Shown in pieces: positions 51,183 through 59,370 of a DNA stretch of 64,000 nt (positions are counted from its first letter, which is position 1; the number at the start of each line of letters is the position of its first letter). The notes beneath the pieces are model-generated. The model had not been told where the DNA came from. It saw only the letters and a program-made list of their open reading frames with translations, and ran no database searches. The stretch lies in NCBI GenBank assembly GCA_009746045.1, contig RPFO01002073.1, forward strand, positions 107,501-171,500, written 5' to 3'. Source of the stretch: Mesostigma viride. Its lineage: Eukaryota; Streptophyta; Mesostigmatophyceae; Mesostigmatales; Mesostigmataceae. The translations under genes were made by a program, and so were the position numbers.

Positions 51183-53687
51183 CTATATGGCTAAGCGGTA
51201 TAGAAATTTTATTTTTCCCCTCCCCCCCACCGAGACCACAGGAAGGGCCTCACACGGGAGAGAGAGTCCTACGTGAGAAAGGAGATCAGGCATGCGAACT
51301 GCTGTATGAAAGAGGTAGGCATAGGATTCATCATCAGGTAGTTCACCATACGGGGTTACACCCATAGTAGTAGGAACTAGAGTAGTATTGAGAACATCAA
51401 GGTCCTCGAAAAAGGAGTAATCTGCACGACGGGAGAGTGCATCTGGTACTATGTTATCTACACCCTTAACATACTGAAGTTTAAAAGGGGAAAACTGTGC
51501 TAAAAACTCCATCCAGCGCGCTTGACGAGGGGTGAGGTTGGGTTGTGAGAGAAGATGGGTAAGGGGACGGTGGTCCGTCTGGATAATTAATCTATAAGGA
51601 TCAAGCTCACAGGGTTCATTCAGGCAAACATCAAATTGAGCACCTTTAAGAAAGTGCTGCCACGCGTGGCAACAATACACCACAGCTAATAGCTCTTGCT
51701 GGTGTACGGGATAGTTACGTTCCGCAGGAAGCATTGTCCTAGAGATATACTCGATTGGCTGTAAGCCCTGACCCTGATCCTGGAGAAGGACGCCCCCTAT
51801 AGCTACCTTACTAGCATCTGTAGCTACAACAAAGGGTTTAGTAGTATCCGGTAGGATGAGTACAGGAGGGGAGAGGAGTAGGGATTTTAGACACTGAAAA
51901 GCCGACTGGCATTCACTACTCCAAACAAAGGGGATATCCTTCTTTAATAAATGATTAATAGGGGCTGCTATAGTTGCGAAACGCGGGATAAAACGCCTAC
52001 AGTAAGAAGCAATTCCTAGAAAGCTACGTACACCTTTAACGTCGGTAGGGGTAGGCCATTCCTGAATTGACTTGGTTTTATCCGGGTCGGTAGCGACCCC
52101 GGCATCTGACAGGACGTGCCCTAAAAATGGGACACTCCTACCCGAACGAACTTTAGCACGGCGCGCCCACAAAGAATTTTCAGCCATTATTTCTAATACT
52201 TTCTTCAAATCACGTAGGTGCGTTTCAAAATCAGGAGAGTAAATAAGAATATCATCTAAATAAGCTTGAGCACAAGAACGGTCATGCTCAGATAAGGAAA
52301 CAGAGGAGAAGGAAGGATCTTTTAAATCAGAGGACACCTGAGGAAGGTGGGAATTTCCCATAACAGGTCTAAGCACTTTCATTAACATTTGAAAAGAGGC
52401 AGGCGAGTTACAGAGTCCCATAGCCGCTACTCTAAACTGGTAATGACCAAAAGGGGTAGCAAAGGCGGTTTTATGGCAATCCTCAGGGGCTATCCGCAAC
52501 TGCCAAAAACCATCCGCGCAATCCAATACTGTGAAACAAGTGGAACCTTTAACCTTATTAAATATATCATCAATACGAGGTAGAGGGTATTTAGACTTCA
52601 CAGTAATATCATTCAACTTCCTATAATCAGTAACTAGGCGAAACTTGCCATTTGGCTTAGGAACTAACAGGACACCAGCTGAGTAGGGAGAGTTACTAGG
52701 CTCTATCAATCCTGCTTCTAATAGTGACACTAAAATCTGTTTTAGTTCCTTTAACTCGGTAGGGCCCATTCTATACATCGGAGAGTGAGTAGGAACTGCA
52801 CCGTCCTTGATAACTACACGGTGTAAAACAGAACGAGGAGGAGGATAAGAAGGAGTCTTTTCTTCAAATACTTTCGAGGAATCTATCACAGCCATGTATC
52901 TTACTATTTCATTTTCAGTAAATCCCACTCCTATTGTATCCACGGTGTTTATATCTATATCCACACTATTATTAGTGATAGGTATCTCCTGTACTTCTAA
53001 CTGAAGGAACATACATAATAAATATCCATATTCCTTTAATTCAGAACGCAACTCATCATTGGACATTAACACTTCAGGTATAGGTCTTACAGGAGGATCA
53101 ACAGGTGTAGGAGGAGTAATATCTACCAAGGATAAATTTTCCAATCTATAATGACGTTCTGGTACCCAGTAAGAGCTATCTGGGAACCAAATGACCATGG
53201 TATCATAATTAATAGTAATCTTATTATCTTGGTGCCAATCTAATCCTAGTAATACATCAGCGGTAGTGATAGGGCCTATAGTGGCCGTCAGGTTAACAGT
53301 ACGTCCTTGTATGACCAGGGGAAGGGACACCGTACCCGGGGAATGACTGGTGCGACCATCAGCATAATGAACAGTGACGGGTTTGGTGTGAGGGGTAGGA
53401 ACTAGTCCTAAACGCCTAACTAGGGCCTCGCTCACAAAGGAGCTAGCCGCCCCGCTATCTATCAACACAGAGACATTCAAGAGTTCATCAGCATGCAGGA
53501 AAGGGTCTACAACAGTGTGGGGAACGGTTAAACCACCATTCAAGAACATAAGAGGACGCACACGTAGTGGTAGGGGAGATTCAGCTCCTACAGAGGTTAT
53601 AAAAACAGGCAGGCAAAAGTTTTCATCTGGGGTACTATCTAAGGACCTGTCCAGGTTACCCACGGCTGACAGGCCTACTGTTCCCAC
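51183..53687 (-). CDS. Protease-RT-RNase H polyprotein of element E
   Basis: 834 codons in one frame. Protease: VLIDSGAASSFVSEALVRRL and ADVLLGLDWHQ. RT: GKFRLVTDYRKLNDITVKSK, FTVLDCADGFWQLRIAPEDC, AQAYLDDILIYS, with the same insert before YLDD as D1. RNase H: FVVATDASKVAIGGVLLQDQ, YPVHQQELLAVVYCCHAWQH, IIQTDHRPLTHLLSQ, VDNIVPDALSRRAD. All catalytic residues are present. The listed start is GTG; an in-frame stop lies about 16 codons upstream, and no gag precedes it. The frame is lost at about 51222 in a C-run. It is AT-richer and divergent from D1 pol (related subfamily). Confidence 0.9.
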   Translation of the reverse strand: MGTVGLSAVGNLDRSLDSTPDENFCLPVFITSVGAESPLPLRVRPLMFLNGGLTVPHTVVDPFLHADELLNVSVLIDSGAASSFVSEALVRRLGLVPTPHTKPVTVHYADGRTSHSPGTVSLPLVIQGRTVNLTATIGPITTADVLLGLDWHQDNKITINYDTMVIWFPDSSYWVPERHYRLENLSLVDITPPTPVDPPVRPIPEVLMSNDELRSELKEYGYLLCMFLQLEVQEIPITNNSVDIDINTVDTIGVGFTENEIVRYMAVIDSSKVFEEKTPSYPPPRSVLHRVVIKDGAVPTHSPMYRMGPTELKELKQILVSLLEAGLIEPSNSPYSAGVLLVPKPNGKFRLVTDYRKLNDITVKSKYPLPRIDDIFNKVKGSTCFTVLDCADGFWQLRIAPEDCHKTAFATPFGHYQFRVAAMGLCNSPASFQMLMKVLRPVMGNSHLPQVSSDLKDPSFSSVSLSEHDRSCAQAYLDDILIYSPDFETHLRDLKKVLEIMAENSLWARRAKVRSGRSVPFLGHVLSDAGVATDPDKTKSIQEWPTPTDVKGVRSFLGIASYCRRFIPRFATIAAPINHLLKKDIPFVWSSECQSAFQCLKSLLLSPPVLILPDTTKPFVVATDASKVAIGGVLLQDQGQGLQPIEYISRTMLPAERNYPVHQQELLAVVYCCHAWQHFLKGAQFDVCLNEPCELDPYRLIIQTDHRPLTHLLSQPNLTPRQARWMEFLAQFSPFKLQYVKGVDNIVPDALSRRADYSFFEDLDVLNTTLVPTTMGVTPYGELPDDESYAYLFHTAVRMPDLLSHVGLSLPCEALPVVSVGGRGKIKFLYRLAI

Positions 53688-53835
53688 CCGGCGTGGTGGT
53701 GGAGACCGTGTGAACTATTGGTGCTTTGTATCTGGGATGGTTTATCGATTGTGTTGGTGTGTGTTGGGTGCATTAGGTTTTTCCTACCCCTTTGGTTTCC
53801 TTCTCTCTGCGTAGGGAGGGGGCTCCCTACCTTTT

Positions 53836-53849
53836 GTGGGGGGGGGAGG
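53836..53849 (+). promoter_or_regulatory. Polypurine tract on the plus strand of element E
   Basis: GTGGGGGGGGGAGG directly before TGTTACG of the right LTR. Its strand is opposite to the pol genes. Confidence 0.7.
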
Positions 53850-54421
53850 TGTTACGTCGCGTAACAATTCGTTGTAGTTACGGACGTAAATTAGGTCCTT
53901 TACCTCGGCTGTTATTAGGTTTACGTGCAGTTCTAGCTGGGACATGATTGTCCCCGTAACAGTACTGTGGTATATTGGGTGCCTTTGGGCGCCGCGCCGC
54001 GTACTTTATTAGTGGTCCTTATCCTTTTGTAGAATGTAGTGGACCGGCGTGCATCTGTGCACCTGCCGGTGTTTCTGTGTCTCGGCAGGCGAGGGCCAGG
54101 TCGGCCCGAGCCTGTTGGACCGTTGGTGACCATTTATGCACGTTCCACTCCGTGTGTGGCCACTCGGCGTGTGTTAAATGAATTAACACATATAGGCTTG
54201 GGTCACGGCAGTGTAGTTGTGTTTCCTTCCTCTTTTCCTGGAGTAAACGGGTTTGGTTAAATGGCCTATGGCATATTATAGTAGCACATATGTCAATGCA
54301 TTGAGATCTGGATCGTCTCGTTCGTCTTTCGCTAGGGGTTTAAATAGAGGCGGCCTTACTAGTCTAGGTAGTATCAGAAGAGGTAGAGGTAGAGGTGGCG
54401 GCCGAGGCTTGCGGCGTAACA
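53850..54421 (+). repeat. Right LTR of element E (complete)
   Basis: 572 bp, TGTTACGTCGCGTAACA...CGGCGTAACA. A TTTAAATAG TATA-like box lies near 54340, about 80 bases before its right end, consistent with plus-strand transcription. Confidence 0.9.
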
Positions 54422-54426
54422 ACTAT
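54422..54426. repeat. Target-site duplication of element E (right)
   Basis: ACTAT; the internal region of D2 resumes with GTCCCAACCTCGG. Confidence 0.93.
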
Positions 54427-54568
54427 GTCCCAACCTCGGTTCACCCGCAGGTTAGTAATGCCAGTTCCTCTAGAAGTTGATACACAGGCCCAACTCTGAC
54501 GTAGTAGTAAGACTCTGATGGTGACTGGATCAATCCGCTATCCGTCACGAAAAACTATTCTAACCACT

Positions 54569-55555
54569 TTAGCGTCCGCCGCTAGTGGCACGTCGCTGCG
54601 ACAGGACCTCAGTGAGGGCCCTACGCCCCGCGTGGGTCATCTGTGAAGTCATCACCCCAGGGTGCGAACACAGGTCAACCTCAAAAGCCACTTGGTAGGG
54701 GGACACCTTCTGCCGACCCAGCCGGGACAGCTCCACCCACGACCCTCTGGGCCACAGAGACAGGAACCCAGCGAGGTACTGGGGATGGGTGAATAGGAGT
54801 GTCAGCGCCGACCGATCCACCACCCCACAACGGTGCTCTCGAACAAAGTGCACCCCCATCATGAAAACCTCCATACGCACGTGATCATCGTTGATCGACA
54901 CCGTCCGGGCCCCTACAATATCGGGCGCCACCAGATTAAGAAAGACACTCCCCTCCGCTGGAGCCACCTTGGGAGGCGTCACCACGTGCCCCACCCCGTC
55001 GACCTGATATCGCCAATCCCACCAGTCTTCGGGCCCGAACCGCACAGTATGCCCCACCGCAAGGGGAAAACGAGGGTCGTCGGGTTGCGGCAGGGGCAGG
55101 GGAACCCGGGGCAGAAAGGTGATCTCTACCTGTTCCCAGTAAGACCCGCGATCCACAGCGAACCAAGGACCCGCTTGAAACACCAGGGGAGCGGGTAGGT
55201 GCGTACCCGGGGGAACCTGAAAAGCCGGAGGTCCCTCGAATGTCACACACAGCTTCTCCGTGCGAGGTCCTGGCCCACCATGTCTCACCACTCTGCCCGG
55301 TACCGGCCGTATGAAGTCTCCCAATGACCACTCCTCGTGAGATGACCCAGGAGCTCTGGAAGCCGCATCATAGCCCACTGAGGTGGCCGCAGAATGATCG
55401 CCTTGACGACCGTGCTGGACCATCAGGCGCTGTATCAGGTCCTGTCCTGATTGTACCGCAGCTACGAGCGCTTCCAAGCGCATCACGGGCTCCGCTGGTA
55501 CCAGAATGTCCGTTCCGCTGGGGCCCTCTGCGGCCCGAGGTCGCGTCTCTGCCAT
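54569..55555 (-). CDS. D-family accessory ORF Y, intact copy
   Basis: 328 codons from MAETRPRAAEGPSGTD. Contains VMRLEALVAAVQSGQDLIQR (short helix), a Ser/His linker, CVTFEGPPAFQVPPGTHLPA, WFAVDRGSYWEQVEITFLPR, VGHTVRFGPEDWWDWRYQVD, LVAPDIVGARTVSINDDHVR and ALTLLFTHPQYLAGFLSLWP. Many aromatic and beta-prone segments suggest a compact beta-rich domain. There is no signal peptide or membrane span, so it does not look like an envelope protein, and I recognise no family. It lies between ORF X and the 3' LTR. The frame is open further upstream, overlapping X, so the start is a choice. D1 has the same ORF in broken form, which supports it being a real gene of the family. Confidence 0.65.
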   Translation of the reverse strand: MAETRPRAAEGPSGTDILVPAEPVMRLEALVAAVQSGQDLIQRLMVQHGRQGDHSAATSVGYDAASRAPGSSHEEWSLGDFIRPVPGRVVRHGGPGPRTEKLCVTFEGPPAFQVPPGTHLPAPLVFQAGPWFAVDRGSYWEQVEITFLPRVPLPLPQPDDPRFPLAVGHTVRFGPEDWWDWRYQVDGVGHVVTPPKVAPAEGSVFLNLVAPDIVGARTVSINDDHVRMEVFMMGVHFVREHRCGVVDRSALTLLFTHPQYLAGFLSLWPRGSWVELSRLGRQKVSPYQVAFEVDLCSHPGVMTSQMTHAGRRALTEVLSQRRATSGGR

Positions 55556-56337
55556 GGTGTGTAGGCACGGTTCCTCCGCGGAAGGGTGCGAAGGTCGACC
55601 CGACGAAGTGGGCCGGATGTGTCCCTCCGCAGGACGTGGCATTGATGAGCCGCGGCTGGTGCAGGTCGGGGACGTGGTTCCAGGGAGACTAGGAGGGTAG
55701 GCTCCGGTGGTTCCAAGGAGACAAGGAAGGTAGGCTCCTCTTGGCCCGCATCCGTCGGAGGACCTAAGGGGGCCACAACCGGGGGCTCGCCCCCGGCCGG
55801 CTGTCCTGTCCTGGCCGGAGCAGCTCCCGTCGTATCCGACCGCGGTCGCCGAGACTCTCGCTCCAATTCCACCGCCGACCCCCACGTGCGCTCCCAGTGC
55901 CGATCGACCGGGCGACGAGGTGGTGGTGACGCTCGGCGAGCAGGGCGTACCTCCGTTCCCGAGTCCGAACGGGAACGCGAGCGCGAAGACGGTGAGGGCG
56001 AGCGCCGACGTGCAGGCCGGTCTGGAGCACGCCGAGACTCTGGTTGGCTGCCTCCGCCCCAACCCGTGGACCGCGGGCGAGACCCTCGCCCCGAGGGGCG
56101 CCCCCAGCCCAACGCCGGCGGTGGCGCCTCGAAACGCGTCACAGGACAATGTCCTGCGCCGCTCCCCAAGGAGCCCCCAGTAGGTGGATCCCTTGGAGGA
56201 GGACGAGGAAGAGGGCGGGGAGGGTAGTCATCAGAATCGGAGTCGTCACCCTCGCTCCCATCATCCTGGTCCTCGTCGTCCATCGCCACGATGCGATCCA
56301 GGGCCTGCCGTAACGAGTATTGACCCGCGCGCATACA
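55483..56337 (-). pseudogene. D-family accessory ORF X, truncated by element C
   Basis: From the edge of element C: CMRAGQYSLRQALDRIVAMD, an acidic stretch (DDEDQDDGSEGDDSDSDD), a Pro-rich segment, then PARRRSPSPSSRSRSRSDSG, an SR-like basic tail. The N-terminal half, seen in D1 at 15065-15799, is cut off. It overlaps the start of ORF Y in another frame. Confidence 0.6.
56333..56337. repeat. Presumed target site of element C
   Basis: CATAC directly precedes the LTR start AGTTAGC. D1 at about 15060 shows the uninterrupted sequence (GCGCGCATACACTTC). The matching copy is beyond the window. Confidence 0.5.
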
Positions 56338-57000
56338 GTTAGCATATTGGTGATGCAATATGCTAAGCATGTCATACAGTACTTGAAGTGGCCTTTCCAA
56401 CGCCGTGCTAAACGCCTCATTTGGACAAGGAACTTGAGAGTTATCAAGTCCCGAAGTAATGCCGCCGGACGCTACAGCAGTACCAGGACTAAGGACACGT
56501 GAGGGACAGGGCACGTGGCAGTGTTGGGTGAACCATCACACGTTACGTGTCACAGGACCGACTGTCACTAGGAGGTACTGTGGTCAATATTGGTTGATGG
56601 TACCAAGAATGTCACAGGACTTCAGGACTGGCAGTCCTGCAGGCCTGGGATGGACGGGTACTTGTCATGACGGATAAATCCAGAGCGTTACTGTCATTCA
56701 TGGAAGGACAGACGTCCTGGATTGATGCAACCAAGGAAATTGACAGTGGCGGACCTGCCAAGGCGTGCAAGGCCTGGCAGCAATGGTGAGACCTAGAAAG
56801 GCTCGGACACAGCAGTGGCCAAGCGTCTTTTCCCAACACCGTCCGTGGGTACTGCCGCCTCAGGCTAGTGACCACAGGGTAGTGAGGCAACTGTGGTAAA
56901 GGTTAAAAGCCGCTGGTTGAAACCATGGCTCCATTCATCACATCTTGGGAAGACCAGAAACTCACTGATCCGCGTTCATCTAAATCGTATTACAGTCTGG
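56338..57000 (+). repeat. 5' LTR of element C (3' limit uncertain)
   Basis: Starts AGTTAGCATATTGGTGATGC, identical to the 3' LTR start at 63871. The right end cannot be fixed because the second LTR leaves the window; it should lie shortly before the ORF at 57010. Confidence 0.7.
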
Positions 57001-57009
57001 TCGACGGAT

Positions 57010-57975
57010 ATGTCGAATTCGGACTCTGAAGCTAGGACAAACACCTTTGCGCGTGCAGCAACGGTAGCGGCGTCCAGTCCAGTACCCGCAGGAGGGCACG
57101 AGGACTCGGAGGAAGTGCGCCGAAATATTCGTGCGGTGTCGGCGCCGGGCGAGTACGTCCGAGGAGCAGCCGAGCAGCTGCTGAGATTTCGCGAGGACCT
57201 CGCGGAAATCATCAGAAGGCTGCCAGCGTCTTGGCGGGCTGGCCACACAAACGCATTCGCGTTTGAGCAGGTGGTCACTCTGCTTTTGCAGATAATTGCC
57301 ATAAGCCTCGGGGGTGCCCGAGAGATAAACGACCTTGTCGCCAATCTCCGCCTTGGGGACGACTACACCGGCGTGCCAAACGTGGTGCAGGTCGCCCGGG
57401 ACAGGCGGGAGGCCATCGTTCGTGGCAGTACGCAGGCGTTGGTGGCAGAGTGCCAGAATCTGGCGCACTCTGTCTTAGAGTTGACCAGAGGCGCTGCTGA
57501 TCGTGTCTTCATTACTCTTAATCCCTTCTCCATCTACACTAGTCGGGATACTCCACATTCTCGCCGAGAGTTAAACCAGCTAAGTTTGACTGTCGACGTG
57601 GTTGGCGGTCGAGAGGTCTCAGCCGACGACGCCTTCTACGACTTCGTAGATCAGCCAGCAGGGGCGGTAGTACAGCCGGCCCAGAGGCGTCACGAGGGCG
57701 ACGGCTCTCAGGAGGGCCGTGAGCAGGCGCAGCGGGACGAGCTTAATCGCTACCACATTGACGACAACGTTGGTTTAGGTGAGGCCCATTTGCTGAGGTG
57801 GGGGCGTTCTCGCTGGATACGTGATTACGCGTATGGTTTGAGGCTTCCGGTGGTTATTAGGCCTGTGCCTACTCACGACGACCAGGGGCAGCCATTGAAT
57901 CCGGTGGAGGGACCGTTCCACGAGCCAGCACCTGCACCGGTTGCAGGAGAAGCTTCGTCTGAAAACGAGGCTTGA
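57010..57975 (+). CDS. Extra ORF upstream of gag in element C
   Basis: 321 codons from MSNSDSEARTNTFARAATVA. The frame is open further upstream through LTR sequence, but this ATG fits the leader best. It contains VRGAAEQLLRFREDLAEIIR, FEQVVTLLLQIIAISLGGAR, a helical RRE/AECQNL stretch, TLNPFSIYTSRDTPHSRREL and an acidic/Gln-rich region, then LLRWGRSRWIRDYAYGLRLP and a Pro/Glu-rich end. Position, length and helical pattern match the ORF at 47343-48262 of element B (LRRVVRDLSLLLADRP...VGIQTVITALAERV), which suggests distant homology. No known domain. It ends about 70 bases before gag. Confidence 0.65.
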   Translation: MSNSDSEARTNTFARAATVAASSPVPAGGHEDSEEVRRNIRAVSAPGEYVRGAAEQLLRFREDLAEIIRRLPASWRAGHTNAFAFEQVVTLLLQIIAISLGGAREINDLVANLRLGDDYTGVPNVVQVARDRREAIVRGSTQALVAECQNLAHSVLELTRGAADRVFITLNPFSIYTSRDTPHSRRELNQLSLTVDVVGGREVSADDAFYDFVDQPAGAVVQPAQRRHEGDGSQEGREQAQRDELNRYHIDDNVGLGEAHLLRWGRSRWIRDYAYGLRLPVVIRPVPTHDDQGQPLNPVEGPFHEPAPAPVAGEASSENEA

Positions 57976-58043
57976 GGGGGTGGAGGATAGGTGGAGAGTT
58001 TGCTGTTTTCTTGTTGCAAAGTTGGTCGCAGCCATTGTATATA

Positions 58044-59367
58044 ATGCCTAGGAGGGCAAGCCGGGGTGCGGCGACATTCGAGGAGCAACGGGAGCGAACG
58101 GCAGAGGAGGACATCGCCAGAGAGGAAGGGGAGGCGATGGAGGAGAGGGGCGTGGAGGCGCCAGCTGGGCAACCTATCCCAGAGATGGACCCCAGGCCGG
58201 GAGAACACACAAGCGGTGGCGTGATGGGCAAGCTGAGGCGGAGAAAGTCAAGCGTGCCAGGCGACCTACGGATGCAGTGGTGCTCACAACGCCTGGTGAG
58301 GAGGACGCCATCGTCACCCCAGGTGTGCGTGCTGCAAAGCAAGCTGCTGTTCACGATAGGGTGTCTGGTATGTTGCCCGAGCGTTTGGAGGCTAGGATTG
58401 ACCCTCCCCAGGCACCACCAGTGCGTGTGGGGAGTGTGTTGCCTGGCACCCGTCCATTTTCTGATGCTGTGACAGTCATGAATGGGCAGAAAGCGCTCAA
58501 CCCTCCCTGAAGCAAGACAACCTGGATAAATGGCTTGATGACATGAAGCTAGTTGTGGGCTCTGTCGCAGCAGGTGTGGATATTGTCAGGGTGTTTCACT
58601 CTTCCACCGCAAACAAGGGGTCGTCTGAAAGGGTCAATGACATGGCTAGGCATGCTCTGAAAGAGGGGCACACTTGGCTGCAGTTCCTAGATGACATCAA
58701 GGAGGAGTTTTCTGACAGGGTTCACAATCTCACCATGGAAAAGAAGAGAGAATTTGATGAGTTTGAGATCAAGGGTGAGGTGGCTGCTGAGCTGGCCAGG
58801 TTTGAGTTGATCGTGGAGGCAGGCAAGAAGCAGGGCTTCAGTGTGACAGTCAGGGCAGCAGCAGACCACTTCTTTGATAAGATGGGCTTGTCAGAGGAAG
58901 GTAGGGCTACTGCTAGGCAGCTCTGTGATCTCACTGATGGCACCTGGGGGGCTCTGAAGCGTGTGATACTAAACTTCAGGACCCGGGTCCCTACCTGCAA
59001 GGGTATCAGTTCTCAGGGAGGGTCAGCGTCTCAGGCTAGCCAGGGCAAGAACCGTACCCCATCTGGGACACGGTATGGTAGCAGGAGAAGGAAGCAGGCC
59101 CAGAAGGAGCAGAACCAGGGTGGTGGAGGAGGTCAGCAGGGGAACCAGAATCAGGGGAACCAGTCTGGCAACCGTAACAGCCATCAGCAGGGTAAGGGTG
59201 GTGGCCAGGGGCAGAATAACAATCAGGCCTCAGGCAACCAGAACAAGCAGGACAGCAAGGCCCCAGGGGGAGGGTCTGGCAAGAGCAAGTGTTTTGCTTG
59301 TGGCAAGGAAGGTCACTGGAAGAGGGATTGCCCAAACAAGAAGAAGGGGCAGTCTGATCAGAAGTGA
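58044..59367 (+). pseudogene. Element C gag
   Basis: N-terminal acidic, coiled-coil-like part MPRRASRGAATFEEQRERTA, then after a frame break near 58195 RRPTDAVVLTTPGEEDAIVT, and after another near 58500 the capsid part WLDDMKLVVGSVAAGVDIVR, HALKEGHTWLQFLDD, FEIKGEVAAELARFELIVEA and CDLTDGTWGALKRVILNFRT. A long Gln/Asn/Gly-rich stretch follows, ending in one CCHC knuckle CFACGKEGHWKRDC, close to the stop. The capsid segment aligns with element B gag. Confidence 0.85.
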
Positions 59368-59370
59368 CTA

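Larger units (their letters stand above)
49420..54421. mobile_element. LTR element E: gag-less pol apparently antisense to its LTRs
   Basis: Flanked by ACTAT and by LTRs that are identical by eye over 506 bp. The right LTR is 572 bp (53850-54421); the left (49420-49925) lacks the last 66 bp. Pol (protease to integrase) is on the minus strand and no gag exists. In the plus direction a polypurine tract GTGGGGGGGGGAGG directly precedes the right LTR, and the LTR start resembles the D-family U3 start, so the LTRs appear to run on the plus strand. The integrase end fuses directly to the truncated left LTR. Confidence 0.85.
48756..56337 (-). mobile_element. Gypsy LTR retrotransposon D2 (3' part)
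   Basis: Second member of the D family, inserted in the 5' LTR of B. Visible: 3' LTR (48756-49339), polypurine tract, accessory ORF Y (intact) and the C-terminal half of ORF X. Element E is inserted at ACTAT (49415-49419) and element C cuts ORF X at 56337; gag, pol and the 5' LTR are outside the window. LTR differs from D1 at roughly a dozen positions. Confidence 0.88.

Noticed and set aside
54569-55555. Envelope gene in family D
   Set aside because: Position fits env, but no signal peptide, transmembrane segment or cysteine pattern was seen.
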